Below are positions 51,267 through 60,218 of a DNA stretch of 64,000 nucleotides, piece by piece; the first letter of the stretch is position 1; each line of letters starts with the position of its first letter. The stretch is from Falsiroseomonas oleicola (lineage in GTDB: Bacteria > Pseudomonadota > Alphaproteobacteria > Acetobacterales > Acetobacteraceae), in NCBI RefSeq assembly GCF_019029495.1, contig NZ_JAERQM010000005.1, positions 248,001 to 312,000 of the forward strand, read 5' to 3'. The position numbers and the translations under genes are program-made. The notes beneath the pieces were generated by a model. That model saw only the letters and a program-made list of their open reading frames with translations. It ran no database searches and had not been told where the DNA came from.

Positions 51267-54200
51267 ACATCCTGACGGTCCATGGCGCGCCGGAAGGCTT
51301 CGATGCCCTTCTGCTGGCGCGGCGCCGCGCCGAATCCAGCGGATCGGTGCTGCATGTCTGCCGCGACGACGCCCGCATGGCCCGGATGGCGGAGGCGTTG
51401 GGCTTCTTCGCCCCGCATGTGGAGGTGCTGCGCTTCCCGGCCTGGGACTGCCTGCCCTATGACCGCGTCTCGCCCAATCCCGAGATCGTGTCCGAACGCG
51501 TCGCCACCCTGACCCGGCTTGCGGAGCCCGGCCCCACGCCGCGCATCCTGCTGACCACCGTCAACGCCCTGGTCCAAAAAGTGCCGCCGCGCGCCTCCTT
51601 CCAGGGCGCGACGCTCGCGCTGAAGCGCGGCGGGCGGGTGAAGCCGGAGAAACTGACGGCCTTCCTCGAAGCCAATGGCTACCACCGCACCGGCTCCGTC
51701 ATGGAGCACGGCGAATATGCCGTGCGCGGCGGCATCGTGGACCTGTTCCCGTCCGGCCATAGCGAGCCCGTCCGCCTCGACTTCTTCGGCGATGAGATCG
51801 AGGATCTGCGGGCCTTCGACACCGCCACCCAGCGCAGCGGCGACAAGGTGGATGCGCTGGTGCTGCGGCCGGTGGGGGAGGTGTTCCTCGACGCCGATTC
51901 GATCAGCCGCTTCCGCTCCGGCTACCGCGACCTGTTCGGCGCGGCGGCGGGGGAGGACCCGCTCTATGTCAGCATCTCCGCCGGCCGCCGCCATCCGGGC
52001 ATGGAGCACTGGGCCGGGCTGTTCCACGACCGGATGGAGACGCTGATCGACCATCTGGGGGAGGGGGTCTCCGTCTCCCTCGACCATCAGGCGGAAGACG
52101 TGCTGACCGCGCGGCTGGAAATGGTGGCGGACCATTACGAGGCACGGCGCATGCCGACCCGGGATGGCGAGGTGCCCTACCGCCCCGCCCCGCCGGACCG
52201 CCTCTATATCGACCATGATGGCTGGATCGAGATGCTGGAGGAGGCCCGGGTCTTTCGGTTCTCTCCCTTCGACCAGCCGGAACATGCGGCGGGGTTGGAT
52301 GCCGGCGGCAGGCTCGGTCGGATGTTCAACGATGTGCGCGCCGAGGGGCGCAACGTCTTCCAGGCCTATGGCGAACACGCTGCCGCCCTGGCGAAGCGCA
52401 ACATGCGCCCGGTGCTGGCGGCCTGGACCCGCGGGTCGCGGGAGCGGCTCGGCAACCTGCTGCGCGAGAACAACGTCCCTGCCGAGCCGGTGGACCATTT
52501 TCTCGACGTCCAGAAGCTGAAGCTGGGCACCGTCGGACTGGCCATCGTCGGCATCGAGCGGGGCTTCGTCGCGCCCTCCGACAAGCATGCCGACGGCCTG
52601 GCGTTGGTCTGCGAGCAGGACCTGCTGGGTGAACGCATCGCCCGCCCGCCGCGCCGCCGCAAGCGCGCCGACCAGTTCATCGCCGATGCGACGGAAATCG
52701 CCCAGGGCGACCTGGTGGTGCATCAGGACCATGGCATCGGCCGCTATGACGGGCTGGAGACGATCCGCATCGGCGAGGCGCCGCATGAATGCCTGCGGCT
52801 GATCTATGACGGCGGCGACAAGCTGTTCCTGCCGGTTGAGAACATCGAAGTTCTTTCGCGATTTGGCTCCGAAGCCGCCGGCGTCGCGCTCGACAAGCTG
52901 GGCGGTTCCACCTGGCAGGCGCGCAAGGCCAAGGCGAAAAACCGCATCCAGGACATGGCGGCGGCGCTGATCCGCATCGCCGCGGAACGCCAGACCCGCG
53001 ATGCGCCGGCCGCCATCCCGCCCGAAGGCGCCTGGGACGAGTTCTGCGCCCGCTTCCCCTTCGCCGAGACAGAAGACCAGCAACGCGCCATCGCCGATGT
53101 GCTGGAGGATCTCGCCGCCGGCCGACCGATGGATCGCCTGATCTGCGGCGATGTCGGCTTCGGCAAGACCGAGGTGGCGCTGCGCGCCGCCTTCGCGGTG
53201 GCGATGTCCGGCACCCAGGTGGCGGTGGTGGTGCCGACCACGCTGCTCGCCCGCCAGCATTTCCGCATCTTCTCGACGCGCTTCGAGGGGCTGCCGATCA
53301 AGGTCGCCCAGCTCTCCCGCATGGTGAATGCCAAGGACGCGCAGGCGGTGCGCGACGGGGTCAAGGACGGCACGATCAACATCGTCGTCGGCACCCATGC
53401 ACTGCTGGCGAAGTCGATCGAGTTCGCCGATCTCGGCCTCGTCATCGTCGATGAGGAGCAGCATTTCGGCGTCGCGCATAAGGAACGGCTGAAGCAGTTC
53501 AAGGCCGACGTCCATGTGCTGACGCTGACCGCGACGCCCATCCCGCGCACCCTGCAACTGGCGTTGACCGGCGTGCGGGAGATGAGCGTGATCGCGACTC
53601 CGCCCGTCGACCGCCTCGCCGTGCGCACCTTCATCACGCCCTGGGACAGCGTCGTGATCCGCGAGGCGATCCTGCGCGAGCGTTTCCGGGGGGGGCAGGT
53701 GTTCTGCGTGTGCCCCCGCCTGGAGGACCTGCCGCGGCTGCGCGAACGCCTGGCGGAAATCGTGCCGGAGGCCCGCATCGCCGAGGCGCATGGAAGGCTG
53801 GCGCCGACCGAGCTCGAACGGGTGATGACGGAGTTCGGCGACCAGAAATACGACATCCTGCTCTCCACCAATATCGTGGAGAGCGGGTTGGACATGCCGG
53901 CGGTGAACACGCTGCTGATCCACCGCGCCGACATGTTCGGCCTCGCGGGCCTCTACCAGCTTCGCGGCCGGGTCGGGCGCGGCAAGCTGCGCGGCTATGC
54001 CTACCTCACCTGGCCGCAGACGCACCGGCTTTCGGCGGCGGCGGAGAAGCGGCTGGAGGTGATGCAGACGCTGGACAATCTCGGCGCCGGCTTCACCCTG
54101 GCCAGCCACGACCTCGACATCCGCGGCGCCGGCAACCTGCTGGGCGATGAACAGTCCGGCCATATCCGGGAAGTGGGCATCGAGCTGTACCAGCAGATGC

Positions 54201-54877
54201 TGGAGGATGCGGTCCAGAACCTGAAATCCGGCGCGCGCGAGGATGAGGCGCGGGACGATCGTGACTGGACGCCGCAGATCAATCTCGGCCTGCCGGTGAT
54301 GCTGCCCGAGACCTATGTGCGCGACCTGCCGGTGCGCCTGGGCCTGTACCGCCGCATCGGCAGCCTTCAGACCGAGGCCGAGATCGACGCCATGGGCGCC
54401 GAGCTCGCCGACCGCTTCGGCAAGCTGCCGGCGGAGGCCGAGACGCTGCTTCAGGTGGTCTGGCTCAAGGCGCTGTGCCGTCAGGTGGGGGTGGAGAAGC
54501 TGGATGTCGGGCCGAAGGGCATCGTGCTGTCCTTCCGCGGCAACCGCTTCCCGAACCCGCCGGGACTGATCGAATGGGTGACGGGCCAGCAGGGCTTTGC
54601 CCGCCTGCGGCCGGACCAGAAGCTCGCCTGGGCGCAGGAGATGCCCTATGAGGCGCGGATGCGCGCGGCGCGGGAATTGCTGACCACGCTGGCGGAGGTG
54701 GCGCAGGGGCGCGTGCCGAAATCCACCACCCCGCCGCCGAAGCCGCCCGCACCGGCACCCACCGCGAAGCAGGGTCCCAGCTTCAAGAAGACGGTGTTCC
54801 GTACCCAGAGCCTGCCGCCGGCGCCGAAGGGCGCGACGACCAAGCCGATACCCTTTCCGGGCCGCTGGAAGCGCTGA
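51263..54877 (+). CDS. mfd: Transcription-repair coupling factor
   Basis: The 1204-residue protein has the UvrB-like N-terminal homology module (PYDRVSPNPEIVSERV), RNA-polymerase-interacting domain starting near GDLVVHQDHGIGRYDG, and a RecG-like translocase with LICGDVGFGKTEVALR, VDEEQHFGV, TATPIPRTLQL and YQLRGRVGRG. The C-terminal TRCF domain is followed by a Pro/Lys-rich tail. Mfd removes stalled RNA polymerase at lesions and recruits UvrA. ATG 51263 overlaps the sdhE stop as ATGA; a longer opening reaches into sdhE. Convergent with bamE. Confidence 0.97.
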   Translation: MNILTVHGAPEGFDALLLARRRAESSGSVLHVCRDDARMARMAEALGFFAPHVEVLRFPAWDCLPYDRVSPNPEIVSERVATLTRLAEPGPTPRILLTTVNALVQKVPPRASFQGATLALKRGGRVKPEKLTAFLEANGYHRTGSVMEHGEYAVRGGIVDLFPSGHSEPVRLDFFGDEIEDLRAFDTATQRSGDKVDALVLRPVGEVFLDADSISRFRSGYRDLFGAAAGEDPLYVSISAGRRHPGMEHWAGLFHDRMETLIDHLGEGVSVSLDHQAEDVLTARLEMVADHYEARRMPTRDGEVPYRPAPPDRLYIDHDGWIEMLEEARVFRFSPFDQPEHAAGLDAGGRLGRMFNDVRAEGRNVFQAYGEHAAALAKRNMRPVLAAWTRGSRERLGNLLRENNVPAEPVDHFLDVQKLKLGTVGLAIVGIERGFVAPSDKHADGLALVCEQDLLGERIARPPRRRKRADQFIADATEIAQGDLVVHQDHGIGRYDGLETIRIGEAPHECLRLIYDGGDKLFLPVENIEVLSRFGSEAAGVALDKLGGSTWQARKAKAKNRIQDMAAALIRIAAERQTRDAPAAIPPEGAWDEFCARFPFAETEDQQRAIADVLEDLAAGRPMDRLICGDVGFGKTEVALRAAFAVAMSGTQVAVVVPTTLLARQHFRIFSTRFEGLPIKVAQLSRMVNAKDAQAVRDGVKDGTINIVVGTHALLAKSIEFADLGLVIVDEEQHFGVAHKERLKQFKADVHVLTLTATPIPRTLQLALTGVREMSVIATPPVDRLAVRTFITPWDSVVIREAILRERFRGGQVFCVCPRLEDLPRLRERLAEIVPEARIAEAHGRLAPTELERVMTEFGDQKYDILLSTNIVESGLDMPAVNTLLIHRADMFGLAGLYQLRGRVGRGKLRGYAYLTWPQTHRLSAAAEKRLEVMQTLDNLGAGFTLASHDLDIRGAGNLLGDEQSGHIREVGIELYQQMLEDAVQNLKSGAREDEARDDRDWTPQINLGLPVMLPETYVRDLPVRLGLYRRIGSLQTEAEIDAMGAELADRFGKLPAEAETLLQVVWLKALCRQVGVEKLDVGPKGIVLSFRGNRFPNPPGLIEWVTGQQGFARLRPDQKLAWAQEMPYEARMRAARELLTTLAEVAQGRVPKSTTPPPKPPAPAPTAKQGPSFKKTVFRTQSLPPAPKGATTKPIPFPGRWKR

Positions 54878-54898
54878 GGGGGTCCGCGCCGGGCCGCC

Positions 54899-55453
54899 TC
54901 AGCGGCTCGGCGCGCCGATGGTCTGGTTGGTCTGGCCGCCCACGCCCGGCGCCAGTCGTCCGATATTGCCGAACAACTGCTGGAGGATGGTGCGGTCATT
55001 GCCCGGGGAGGGGGTGATGCGGCTGACCACCTGCACATTCCGCCCGTCTTCCAGCCCGACGCGCTGGATGTCCCGCACCACGCCCTCGGGCGTGAAATGG
55101 ATGGCGACGACGCGCTGATCCTCCACCGCCAGCGTCCGGCCGGGACGCTGCCGGGTGACGCTGCTCATGTAGTACCAGACGCCATTGTCGAAGGTGCCGG
55201 TGGCGGAGGGGGAGCCGAGCGCGGCTTCCACATCGGCGCGGCTGCTGACGCCCGGCGTGATCTGCGCCAGCGTCTCCTCCTCCACCGCATGGCCGCGCAT
55301 CTGCCGGGGGCTTTCGAACAGGCCGGCACCGGGGACGGAGGGCATCCAGGAACACCCGGCGGTCGCCAGCAGGGCGGACAGCGCCAGGGCGGCGCCCGGA
55401 AGGCGTCGGGTTTGACGGGCCACCAAGGGCCGCAACATGTTGACCGCGTGCAT
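54899..55453 (-). CDS. bamE: Outer membrane protein assembly factor BamE (lipoprotein)
   Basis: The 184-residue lipoprotein has a long signal peptide ending LLATAGC, with the lipobox cysteine about residue 38. The SmpA/OmlA domain follows: EEETLAQITPGVSSRADVEAALGSPSATGTFDNGVWYYMS, then VAIHFTPEGVVRDIQRVGLEDG. BamE is an accessory lipoprotein of the BAM complex that inserts outer-membrane proteins. ATG 55453 follows GGAGCGCCCC; ATGs at 55465 and 55438 are also in frame. Divergent from the bc1 chaperone gene, as is usual in this order. Confidence 0.92.
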   Translation of the reverse strand: MHAVNMLRPLVARQTRRLPGAALALSALLATAGCSWMPSVPGAGLFESPRQMRGHAVEEETLAQITPGVSSRADVEAALGSPSATGTFDNGVWYYMSSVTRQRPGRTLAVEDQRVVAIHFTPEGVVRDIQRVGLEDGRNVQVVSRITPSPGNDRTILQQLFGNIGRLAPGVGGQTNQTIGAPSR

Positions 55454-55541
55454 GGGGCGCTCCATGTGCCGGCAATGCCACCCTGGCGGGGCGCGGTCAA
55501 CGGCCGCGCAGCCCGGCGGCTTCATGAGGACGGGAGTGGAT

Positions 55542-56087
55542 ATGGGCCTGCTCGGGTTTTTCACGCGCAAGCCGCATGAGCGGGCGGGGTTCGAACTGTA
55601 TTCCGCCGCCGTCGGCGCCGCCCGCCGCCCGGGCTTCTTCGCGGGACTCGGCGTGCCGGACACGCTGGACGGGCGCTTCGACCTGGTTTCCCTGCATGTG
55701 GCCCTGCTGATCCGCCGGCTGCGGCGCGACGCGGCGGCCGAGGGCCCGAAGCTGGCCCAGGCGGTGTTCGACGCCATGTTCGCCGATATGGATGTGAACC
55801 TGCGGGAGATGGGGGTGGGCGACCTGGTGGTGGGCAAGCGCGTGAAGCGGATGTGGGAGGCCTTCCACGGCCGCGCCGCAGCCTATGAGGCGGCGATCGA
55901 TGCTGGCGACCTGGCGGCGCTGGAAGCGGCGCTGACCCGCAATATCTGGCGGGGGGAGGTGGTGCCGGAAGGCGCCGCGGCCCGTCTCGCCAGCTATGCC
56001 CAGGCCCTGGCCGAGCGGCTGGCGCCCCAGGCCATGGCCGATTTTACCCGCGGCCGGGCCCGCTTCGATGTCGAGGTGCCGGCATGA
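55542..56087 (+). CDS. Ubiquinol-cytochrome c chaperone family protein (CBP3/UQCC1-like)
   Basis: The 181-residue protein starts MGLLGFFTRKPHERAGFELYSAAVGAARRPGFFAGLGVPDTLDGRFDLVSLHVALL and contains LAQAVFDAMFADMDVNLREMGVGDLVVGKRVKRM, both diagnostic for the family that helps assemble cytochrome b into complex III. ATG 55542 follows GGGAGTGGAT; the longer opening to 55437 crosses the divergent bamE start. It overlaps the YceD gene by ATGA. Confidence 0.93.
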   Translation: MGLLGFFTRKPHERAGFELYSAAVGAARRPGFFAGLGVPDTLDGRFDLVSLHVALLIRRLRRDAAAEGPKLAQAVFDAMFADMDVNLREMGVGDLVVGKRVKRMWEAFHGRAAAYEAAIDAGDLAALEAALTRNIWRGEVVPEGAAARLASYAQALAERLAPQAMADFTRGRARFDVEVPA

Positions 56088-56623
56088 TCCCGGAATTCCC
56101 GCGCCCCTACCGCCTGGGCCTGACCGCGCCCCGCAGCGTCACGCTGCGCGCCAATGCCGCCGAATGCGCCGCCCTGGCCACCCGCTTCGCGATCCCGGGT
56201 GTCGAAAGGCTGGAGGCCACGGTGACGCTGATGCCCGAATCCGGCGGGGTCATCCGCCTGAAAGGGCGGCTGGAGGCCGATGTGATCCAGGAATGCGTGG
56301 TGACGCTGGAGCCGGTGGCGCAGCATGTCGATTCGCCGCTCGACCTGCGTATCCTGCCTCCGGGCACGCCGGCGACGGATGACGATCCGGACAGCCCGGA
56401 TGAGATCGAGACCCATGGCGACTCGGTCGATCTCGGGGAAGTCGTCGCCGAACAGCTCGCCTTGGCCCTGGATCCTTGGCCGCGCGCCCCGGATGCGGCG
56501 ATTCCGCCCGAGCTTGCAGCGGAATCCGAGGACGGGCCGCTTGAGCCGGAGGCCGGGATCGACGATACCCCCGCGGGACGTCCAAACCCCTTCGCCGCTC
56601 TGTCCCGCCTGAAACGGAACTGA
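56084..56623 (+). CDS. YceD/DUF177 family protein
   Basis: The 179-residue acidic protein begins MIPEFPRPYRLGL and contains GVIRLKGRLEADVIQECVVTLEPVAQHVDSPLDLRI; DSVDLGEVVAEQLALALDPWPRAPDA is the conserved YceD C-terminal motif. YceD is associated with 23S rRNA and is nearly always encoded next to rpmF, as here. The two cysteines of some members reduce to one (QECVVTL). It overlaps the bc1 chaperone gene by four bases. Confidence 0.9.
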   Translation: MIPEFPRPYRLGLTAPRSVTLRANAAECAALATRFAIPGVERLEATVTLMPESGGVIRLKGRLEADVIQECVVTLEPVAQHVDSPLDLRILPPGTPATDDDPDSPDEIETHGDSVDLGEVVAEQLALALDPWPRAPDAAIPPELAAESEDGPLEPEAGIDDTPAGRPNPFAALSRLKRN

Positions 56624-56644
56624 GGGCAGAGCGGGGCGGGCGGC

Positions 56645-56673
56645 TTGCGCCAACGGGCTGCGCGATGCTAAGG
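56645..56673 (+). promoter_or_regulatory. Predicted promoter of rpmF
   Basis: TTGCGC (56645-56650), 17-base spacer, CTAAGG (56668-56673), about 50 bases upstream of ATG 56724. The sequence GCGATGCTA at its -10 boundary is identical to that of the tRNA-Pro promoter at 59936-59964. Confidence 0.55.
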
Positions 56674-56723
56674 CCCCCCGCTCCGCTGATATTTCAGCCT
56701 GTTGATGAGAAAGGCTCGGCACC

Positions 56724-56924
56724 ATGGCCGTTCCGAAGAAAAAGGTTTCGCCCTCCCGCGCCGGCATGCGCCGGAGCCATCAGGCTCTGACCGCCGCCGC
56801 GCATCTGGAATGCTCGAACTGCGGCGAGCTGAAGCGCCCGCACCACATCTGCTCCCATTGCGGCCATTACGACGGTCGTGAAGTGATGGCGGCGGACAAG
56901 GCCAAGGGCGTCGTTCGCGTCTGA
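56724..56924 (+). CDS. rpmF: 50S ribosomal protein L32
   Basis: The 66-residue basic protein starts [22 protein letters not shown] and keeps four cysteines in [18 protein letters not shown], that is, the zinc-binding form of L32. It ends with VVRV. It belongs to the large ribosomal subunit. The gene sits between yceD and plsX in the conserved order. A promoter with a GCGATGCTA boundary lies upstream. Confidence 0.97.
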   Translation: MAVPKKKVSPSRAGMRRSHQALTAAAHLECSNCGELKRPHHICSHCGHYDGREVMAADKAKGVVRV

Positions 56925-56952
56925 CCCGCACATTGGGAAGCAGGCTCTGAAG

Positions 56953-58023
56953 GTGGCGGGAAAGGTCCTTGCGGGGCGGGAGGCAGCTGCCTTCGCCCTG
57001 GCGATCGACGCGATGGGTGGCGACCACGCCCCCGAATCCGTGCTGGATGGGCTGGAGCTGGCCGCGGAACGTCATCCGCAGGCACGCTTTCTGCTGACCG
57101 GCGATGAGGCGCGGCTGGGTGCCCTGCTGGCCGGGCGGCCGCGTGCCGCCAAGGCCTGCCTGCTGCGCCATGCGCCGGAATCCATTCCGGGCGACATGAA
57201 GCCGACCGCGGCGCTTCGCGTGCGCGGGTCCTCCATGCGCGTCGCCATCGATGCCGTCGCGCAGGGCGAGGCCTCCGGCGTCGTCTCCGCCGGCAACACG
57301 GGCGCCTTGATGGCACTCGCGAAAATCGTGGTGAAGACGCTGCCGGAGATCGACCGGCCGGCGCTGGCGGCCATCGGCCCCTCTGCCCGCGGCGACGTGG
57401 TCATGCTGGACCTCGGCGCAAATCTGCAATGCGATTCGCGCAACCTGATCGAATTCGCCGTCATGGGCGATGCCTTCGCCCGCGCCGTGCTCGGCCTGAC
57501 CAACCCGACCCTCGGCCTGCTCAATGTCGGCTCCGAGGAGTTGAAGGGCGATGAGCGGGTGCGGCTGGCGGCGGAGACGCTGCGGCTGAGCCATCTCGCC
57601 CCGAACTTTCGGGGATTCGTCGAAGGCCATGACATCGCCGCCGGCACGGTGGATGTGATCGTCACCGATGGCTTCACCGGGAATGTGGCGCTGAAGACCG
57701 GGGAGGGGGCGCTGAAATTGATGCGCGACCTGCTGCGCCAGGTCTTCACCAGCTCCATCCCTGCCCGCATGGGCTATGTGCTGGCCCGGCCCGCGCTGGA
57801 CCGGCTGCGTGAATGGATGGACCCGCGGCGCTACAATGGCGCGGTGCTGATCGGGCTGAATGGCGTGGTGGTGAAAAGCCATGGCGGCACGGATGCCGTC
57901 GGCTTCGCCCATGCCGTGGACGTGGCGATGGACATGGTCACGCACCGCTTCAACGACCGGATTCGGGAAGGCCTGGCGCTGCTGCCCAGCCCCACCCCGC
58001 GGCTTGCCGCCACCTCCCGCTAG
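56953..58023 (+). CDS. plsX: Phosphate acyltransferase PlsX
   Basis: The 356-residue enzyme converts acyl-ACP to acyl-phosphate, the first step of phospholipid synthesis via PlsY. Signature segments are FALAIDAMGGDHAPESVLDGLELA, RGSSMRVAIDAVAQGEASGVVSAGNTGALMALAKI and DVIVTDGFTGNVALKTGEG. The start is GTG 56953. Eleven bases separate it from fabH, as in many bacteria. Confidence 0.97.
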   Translation: MAGKVLAGREAAAFALAIDAMGGDHAPESVLDGLELAAERHPQARFLLTGDEARLGALLAGRPRAAKACLLRHAPESIPGDMKPTAALRVRGSSMRVAIDAVAQGEASGVVSAGNTGALMALAKIVVKTLPEIDRPALAAIGPSARGDVVMLDLGANLQCDSRNLIEFAVMGDAFARAVLGLTNPTLGLLNVGSEELKGDERVRLAAETLRLSHLAPNFRGFVEGHDIAAGTVDVIVTDGFTGNVALKTGEGALKLMRDLLRQVFTSSIPARMGYVLARPALDRLREWMDPRRYNGAVLIGLNGVVVKSHGGTDAVGFAHAVDVAMDMVTHRFNDRIREGLALLPSPTPRLAATSR

Positions 58024-58034
58024 AAAGCTCCGAC

Positions 58035-59033
58035 ATGTCTGTGGCCACAGGGACTCCGGCGTCGATTCGTGGCGTGATCGCCGGCACCGGTGGCTACCTG
58101 CCGGCCCGATCCGTCAGCAATGACGCGCTGGCCGCGGAAAAGAACCTCGAGACCAGCGATTCCTGGATCGTGGAGCGCACCGGCATCCGCCAGCGGCATT
58201 TCGCCGCACCGGGCGAGACCGCCTCCGCCATGGGCATCGCCGCCTGCCGCGACGCGCTGGCCCAGGCCGGCGCCACGGTGGACGATGTCGATGGGGTGAT
58301 CGTCGCGACAGCGACGCCCGACAGCGCCTTCCCCTCCACCGCCGCCCGCATCCAGGGCGGACTCGGCGTGACGCGGGGCTTCGCCTTCGACCTGGCGGCG
58401 GCCTGCACCGGCTTCATCTACGCCCTGTCGGTGGCCGATGCGATGATCCGGGCCGGCCAGGCCCGGGGCGTGCTGGTGGTGGGCGCCGAGATCTATTCGC
58501 GCATCCTCGACTGGTCCGACCGTGGCACCTGCGTGCTGTTCGGCGACGGTGCCGGCGCGGTGCTTTTGCGCGCGGCCCAGGCTGGGGAAGGAGATCGCGG
58601 CCTGCTGTCGACCCATCTGCACGCCGATGGCCGGCATGGCGACATCCTCCAGGTCGATGGCGGCGCCGGTTCCACCGGCGGCACCGGGGTGGTCCGCATG
58701 GCGGGGCGGGAGGTGTTCAAGCACGCCGTCACCAAGCTGGCCTCGGCGGTGGATGAGGCGCTGGCGGCCAATGGCCTCGGCTATGACGATGTGGCCTGGC
58801 TGGTGCCGCACCAGGCGAATATCCGCATCATCGAGGCGATGGGCCGCAAGCTGCACCTGCCGCTGGACCGGGTGGTGGTGACCGTCGACCGCCATGCCAA
58901 TACCTCCGCCGCCTCCATCCCCTTGGCGCTGGCCGAGGCGACCCGCGATGGCCGCATCAAGCAGGGCGACCTGGTGCTGATGGAGGCGATCGGCGGTGGC
59001 CTCACCTGGGGCGCGGCGCTGGCGCGTTTCTGA
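58035..59033 (+). CDS. fabH: 3-oxoacyl-ACP synthase III
   Basis: The 332-residue condensing enzyme starts fatty acid synthesis from acetyl-CoA and malonyl-ACP. The catalytic triad is Cys124 (DLAAACTGFIYAL), the His in WLVPHQANIRII, and the Asn in HANTSAASIPLAL. LVVGAEIYSRILDWSDRGTCVLFGDGAGAVLL is also canonical. ATG 58035 starts the domain; the longer opening reads over plsX. It follows plsX by 11 bases and precedes ihfA by 138. Confidence 0.96.
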   Translation: MSVATGTPASIRGVIAGTGGYLPARSVSNDALAAEKNLETSDSWIVERTGIRQRHFAAPGETASAMGIAACRDALAQAGATVDDVDGVIVATATPDSAFPSTAARIQGGLGVTRGFAFDLAAACTGFIYALSVADAMIRAGQARGVLVVGAEIYSRILDWSDRGTCVLFGDGAGAVLLRAAQAGEGDRGLLSTHLHADGRHGDILQVDGGAGSTGGTGVVRMAGREVFKHAVTKLASAVDEALAANGLGYDDVAWLVPHQANIRIIEAMGRKLHLPLDRVVVTVDRHANTSAASIPLALAEATRDGRIKQGDLVLMEAIGGGLTWGAALARF

Positions 59034-59171
59034 GCGATAACAAGTCGTTCTTCGCCTAGGCTGAGACGTTGTCGCAGGATGTTCCGCCAGCCGTCGCAAA
59101 CCCATGGTTGACGACCCCGTGTAATCCCGGCTTTGTTGTGTCTTGAAGGGGTTGCGGGGACCTGCTGGGGC

Positions 59172-59492
59172 ATGACGACGATCACGCGGGCCAATCTGGC
59201 GGAGGCGATCTACGCGCAGGTGGGACTCTCGCGCAACGAGAGTGCCGATCTGCTGGAGACAGTGCTGGAACGCATGTCCGTGGCGCTGGAGGCGGGGGAG
59301 GCGGTGAAGATCTCCGCCTTCGGGTCCTTCGTCGTGCGCCAGAAGGGCCGCCGCGTCGGCCGCAATCCGAAGACCGGTGTCGAGGTGCCGATCCAGCCCC
59401 GCAAGGTGCTGGCCTTCCGCCCCTCCCACGTCCTCAAGGCCCGGCTGAATCCGGGCCAGGTCATCGGCGGCAGCGCCGATGACGACGCATGA
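59172..59492 (+). CDS. ihfA: Integration host factor subunit alpha
   Basis: The 106-residue DNA-bending protein starts [35 protein letters not shown] and carries [29 protein letters not shown], where RNPKTG with its conserved proline is the minor-groove arm. It acts with IHF beta as a nucleoid and recombination factor. ATG 59172 lies a few bases after GGGG; upstream TTGACG (59108-59113) could be part of its promoter, though the -10 box is poor. It overlaps the MerR gene by ATGA. Confidence 0.95.
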   Translation: MTTITRANLAEAIYAQVGLSRNESADLLETVLERMSVALEAGEAVKISAFGSFVVRQKGRRVGRNPKTGVEVPIQPRKVLAFRPSHVLKARLNPGQVIGGSADDDA

Positions 59493-59908
59493 GCGACGAC
59501 ACGCTGGAGGGTGACGCCACCCGCGCCCGGCCGCGCAAGGCGCCCACCGCCTTCCGCACCATCAGCGAGGTGGCGGACGACCTCCAGATACCGCAGCATG
59601 TGCTGCGGTTCTGGGAAACCAAGTTCCCCCAGCTCAAGCCGCTGAAGCGCGGGGGCGGCCGGCGCTACTACCGCCCCGAGGATATCGGGCTTCTGAAGCG
59701 CATCTCCGACCTGCTCTATACCCAGGGCTATACCATCAAGGGCGTGCAGCGCCTGCTGCGCGAGGGGGGGCTGGAGGAGGCCGGCGCCGCGCCGGAACTG
59801 CCGCTGGGTGACCTGGACGAGGCCGATGCGCCCGAGCCGGTGCGGGAGGCGCTGGATACGCTGGAGCGCCTGGCGCATGAGTTGCGGGCGCTGGTCGCGC
59901 GGGTCTGA
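59489..59908 (+). CDS. MerR family transcriptional regulator
   Basis: The 139-residue protein has a MerR-type winged helix: [51 protein letters not shown], followed by [20 protein letters not shown]. The short C-terminus has no ligand cysteines, so it is not a metal sensor of the classical MerR type. It overlaps ihfA by ATGA, an order frequent in alphaproteobacteria. Target unknown. Confidence 0.92.
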   Translation: MSDDTLEGDATRARPRKAPTAFRTISEVADDLQIPQHVLRFWETKFPQLKPLKRGGGRRYYRPEDIGLLKRISDLLYTQGYTIKGVQRLLREGGLEEAGAAPELPLGDLDEADAPEPVREALDTLERLAHELRALVARV

Positions 59909-59935
59909 GCCGCACCGAAACCCGCGGCCTGGGGG

Positions 59936-59964
59936 TTGGCGGCAACCGTCCCGCGATGCTATTG
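59936..59964 (+). promoter_or_regulatory. Predicted promoter of tRNA-Pro
   Basis: TTGGCG (59936-59941), 17-base spacer ending in GCGATG, then CTATTG (59959-59964). Transcription would begin about seven bases later, just before the tRNA 5' end at 59975. Confidence 0.65.
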
Positions 59965-59974
59965 CCGCCGCAGT

Positions 59975-60051
59975 CGGAGCGTAGCGCAGTCTGGTAGCGC
60001 ATCAGTCTGGGGGACTGGGGGTCGTGGGTTCGAATCCCGCCGCTCCGACCA
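59975..60051 (+). tRNA. tRNA-Pro(GGG)
   Basis: The 77-base gene folds as a cloverleaf: acceptor stem CGGAGCG / CGCTCCG, D arm with AGCGCAGTCTGGTAGCGC, anticodon stem TCAGT/ACTGG with loop CTGGGGG (anticodon GGG), T arm GTGGGTTCGAATCCCGC, discriminator A and an encoded CCA end. GGG reads CCC and CCU proline codons. A promoter lies directly upstream and a terminator 33 bases downstream, so it is a single-gene transcript. Confidence 0.97.
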
Positions 60052-60083
60052 TCTTTTCTTCAAAACCCTGATCCGTCCGTCAG

Positions 60084-60105
60084 CCCCGCCGCGTGCGGGG
60101 TTTTT
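60084..60105 (+). terminator. Rho-independent terminator after tRNA-Pro
   Basis: CCCCGC (60084-60089) pairs with GCGGGG (60095-60100) around CGCGT, followed by TTTTT (60101-60105). A textbook intrinsic terminator for the tRNA transcript. Confidence 0.9.
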
Positions 60106-60218
60106 CGTGTCTGGGCCTTCGCCGGCCCGATGCTGCCATCCCGATTGTGTCCCAGATGGTTGACAGGCCGACGCAGGGCGTGAGGATGCCCTCTGCGCCC
60201 CATGAGGAGGATCCGGCC

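Noticed and set aside
50906-54163. 1085-codon minus-strand frame opposite mfd
   Set aside because: Mfd has all helicase motifs; the antisense frame has biased composition and no recognisable domain.
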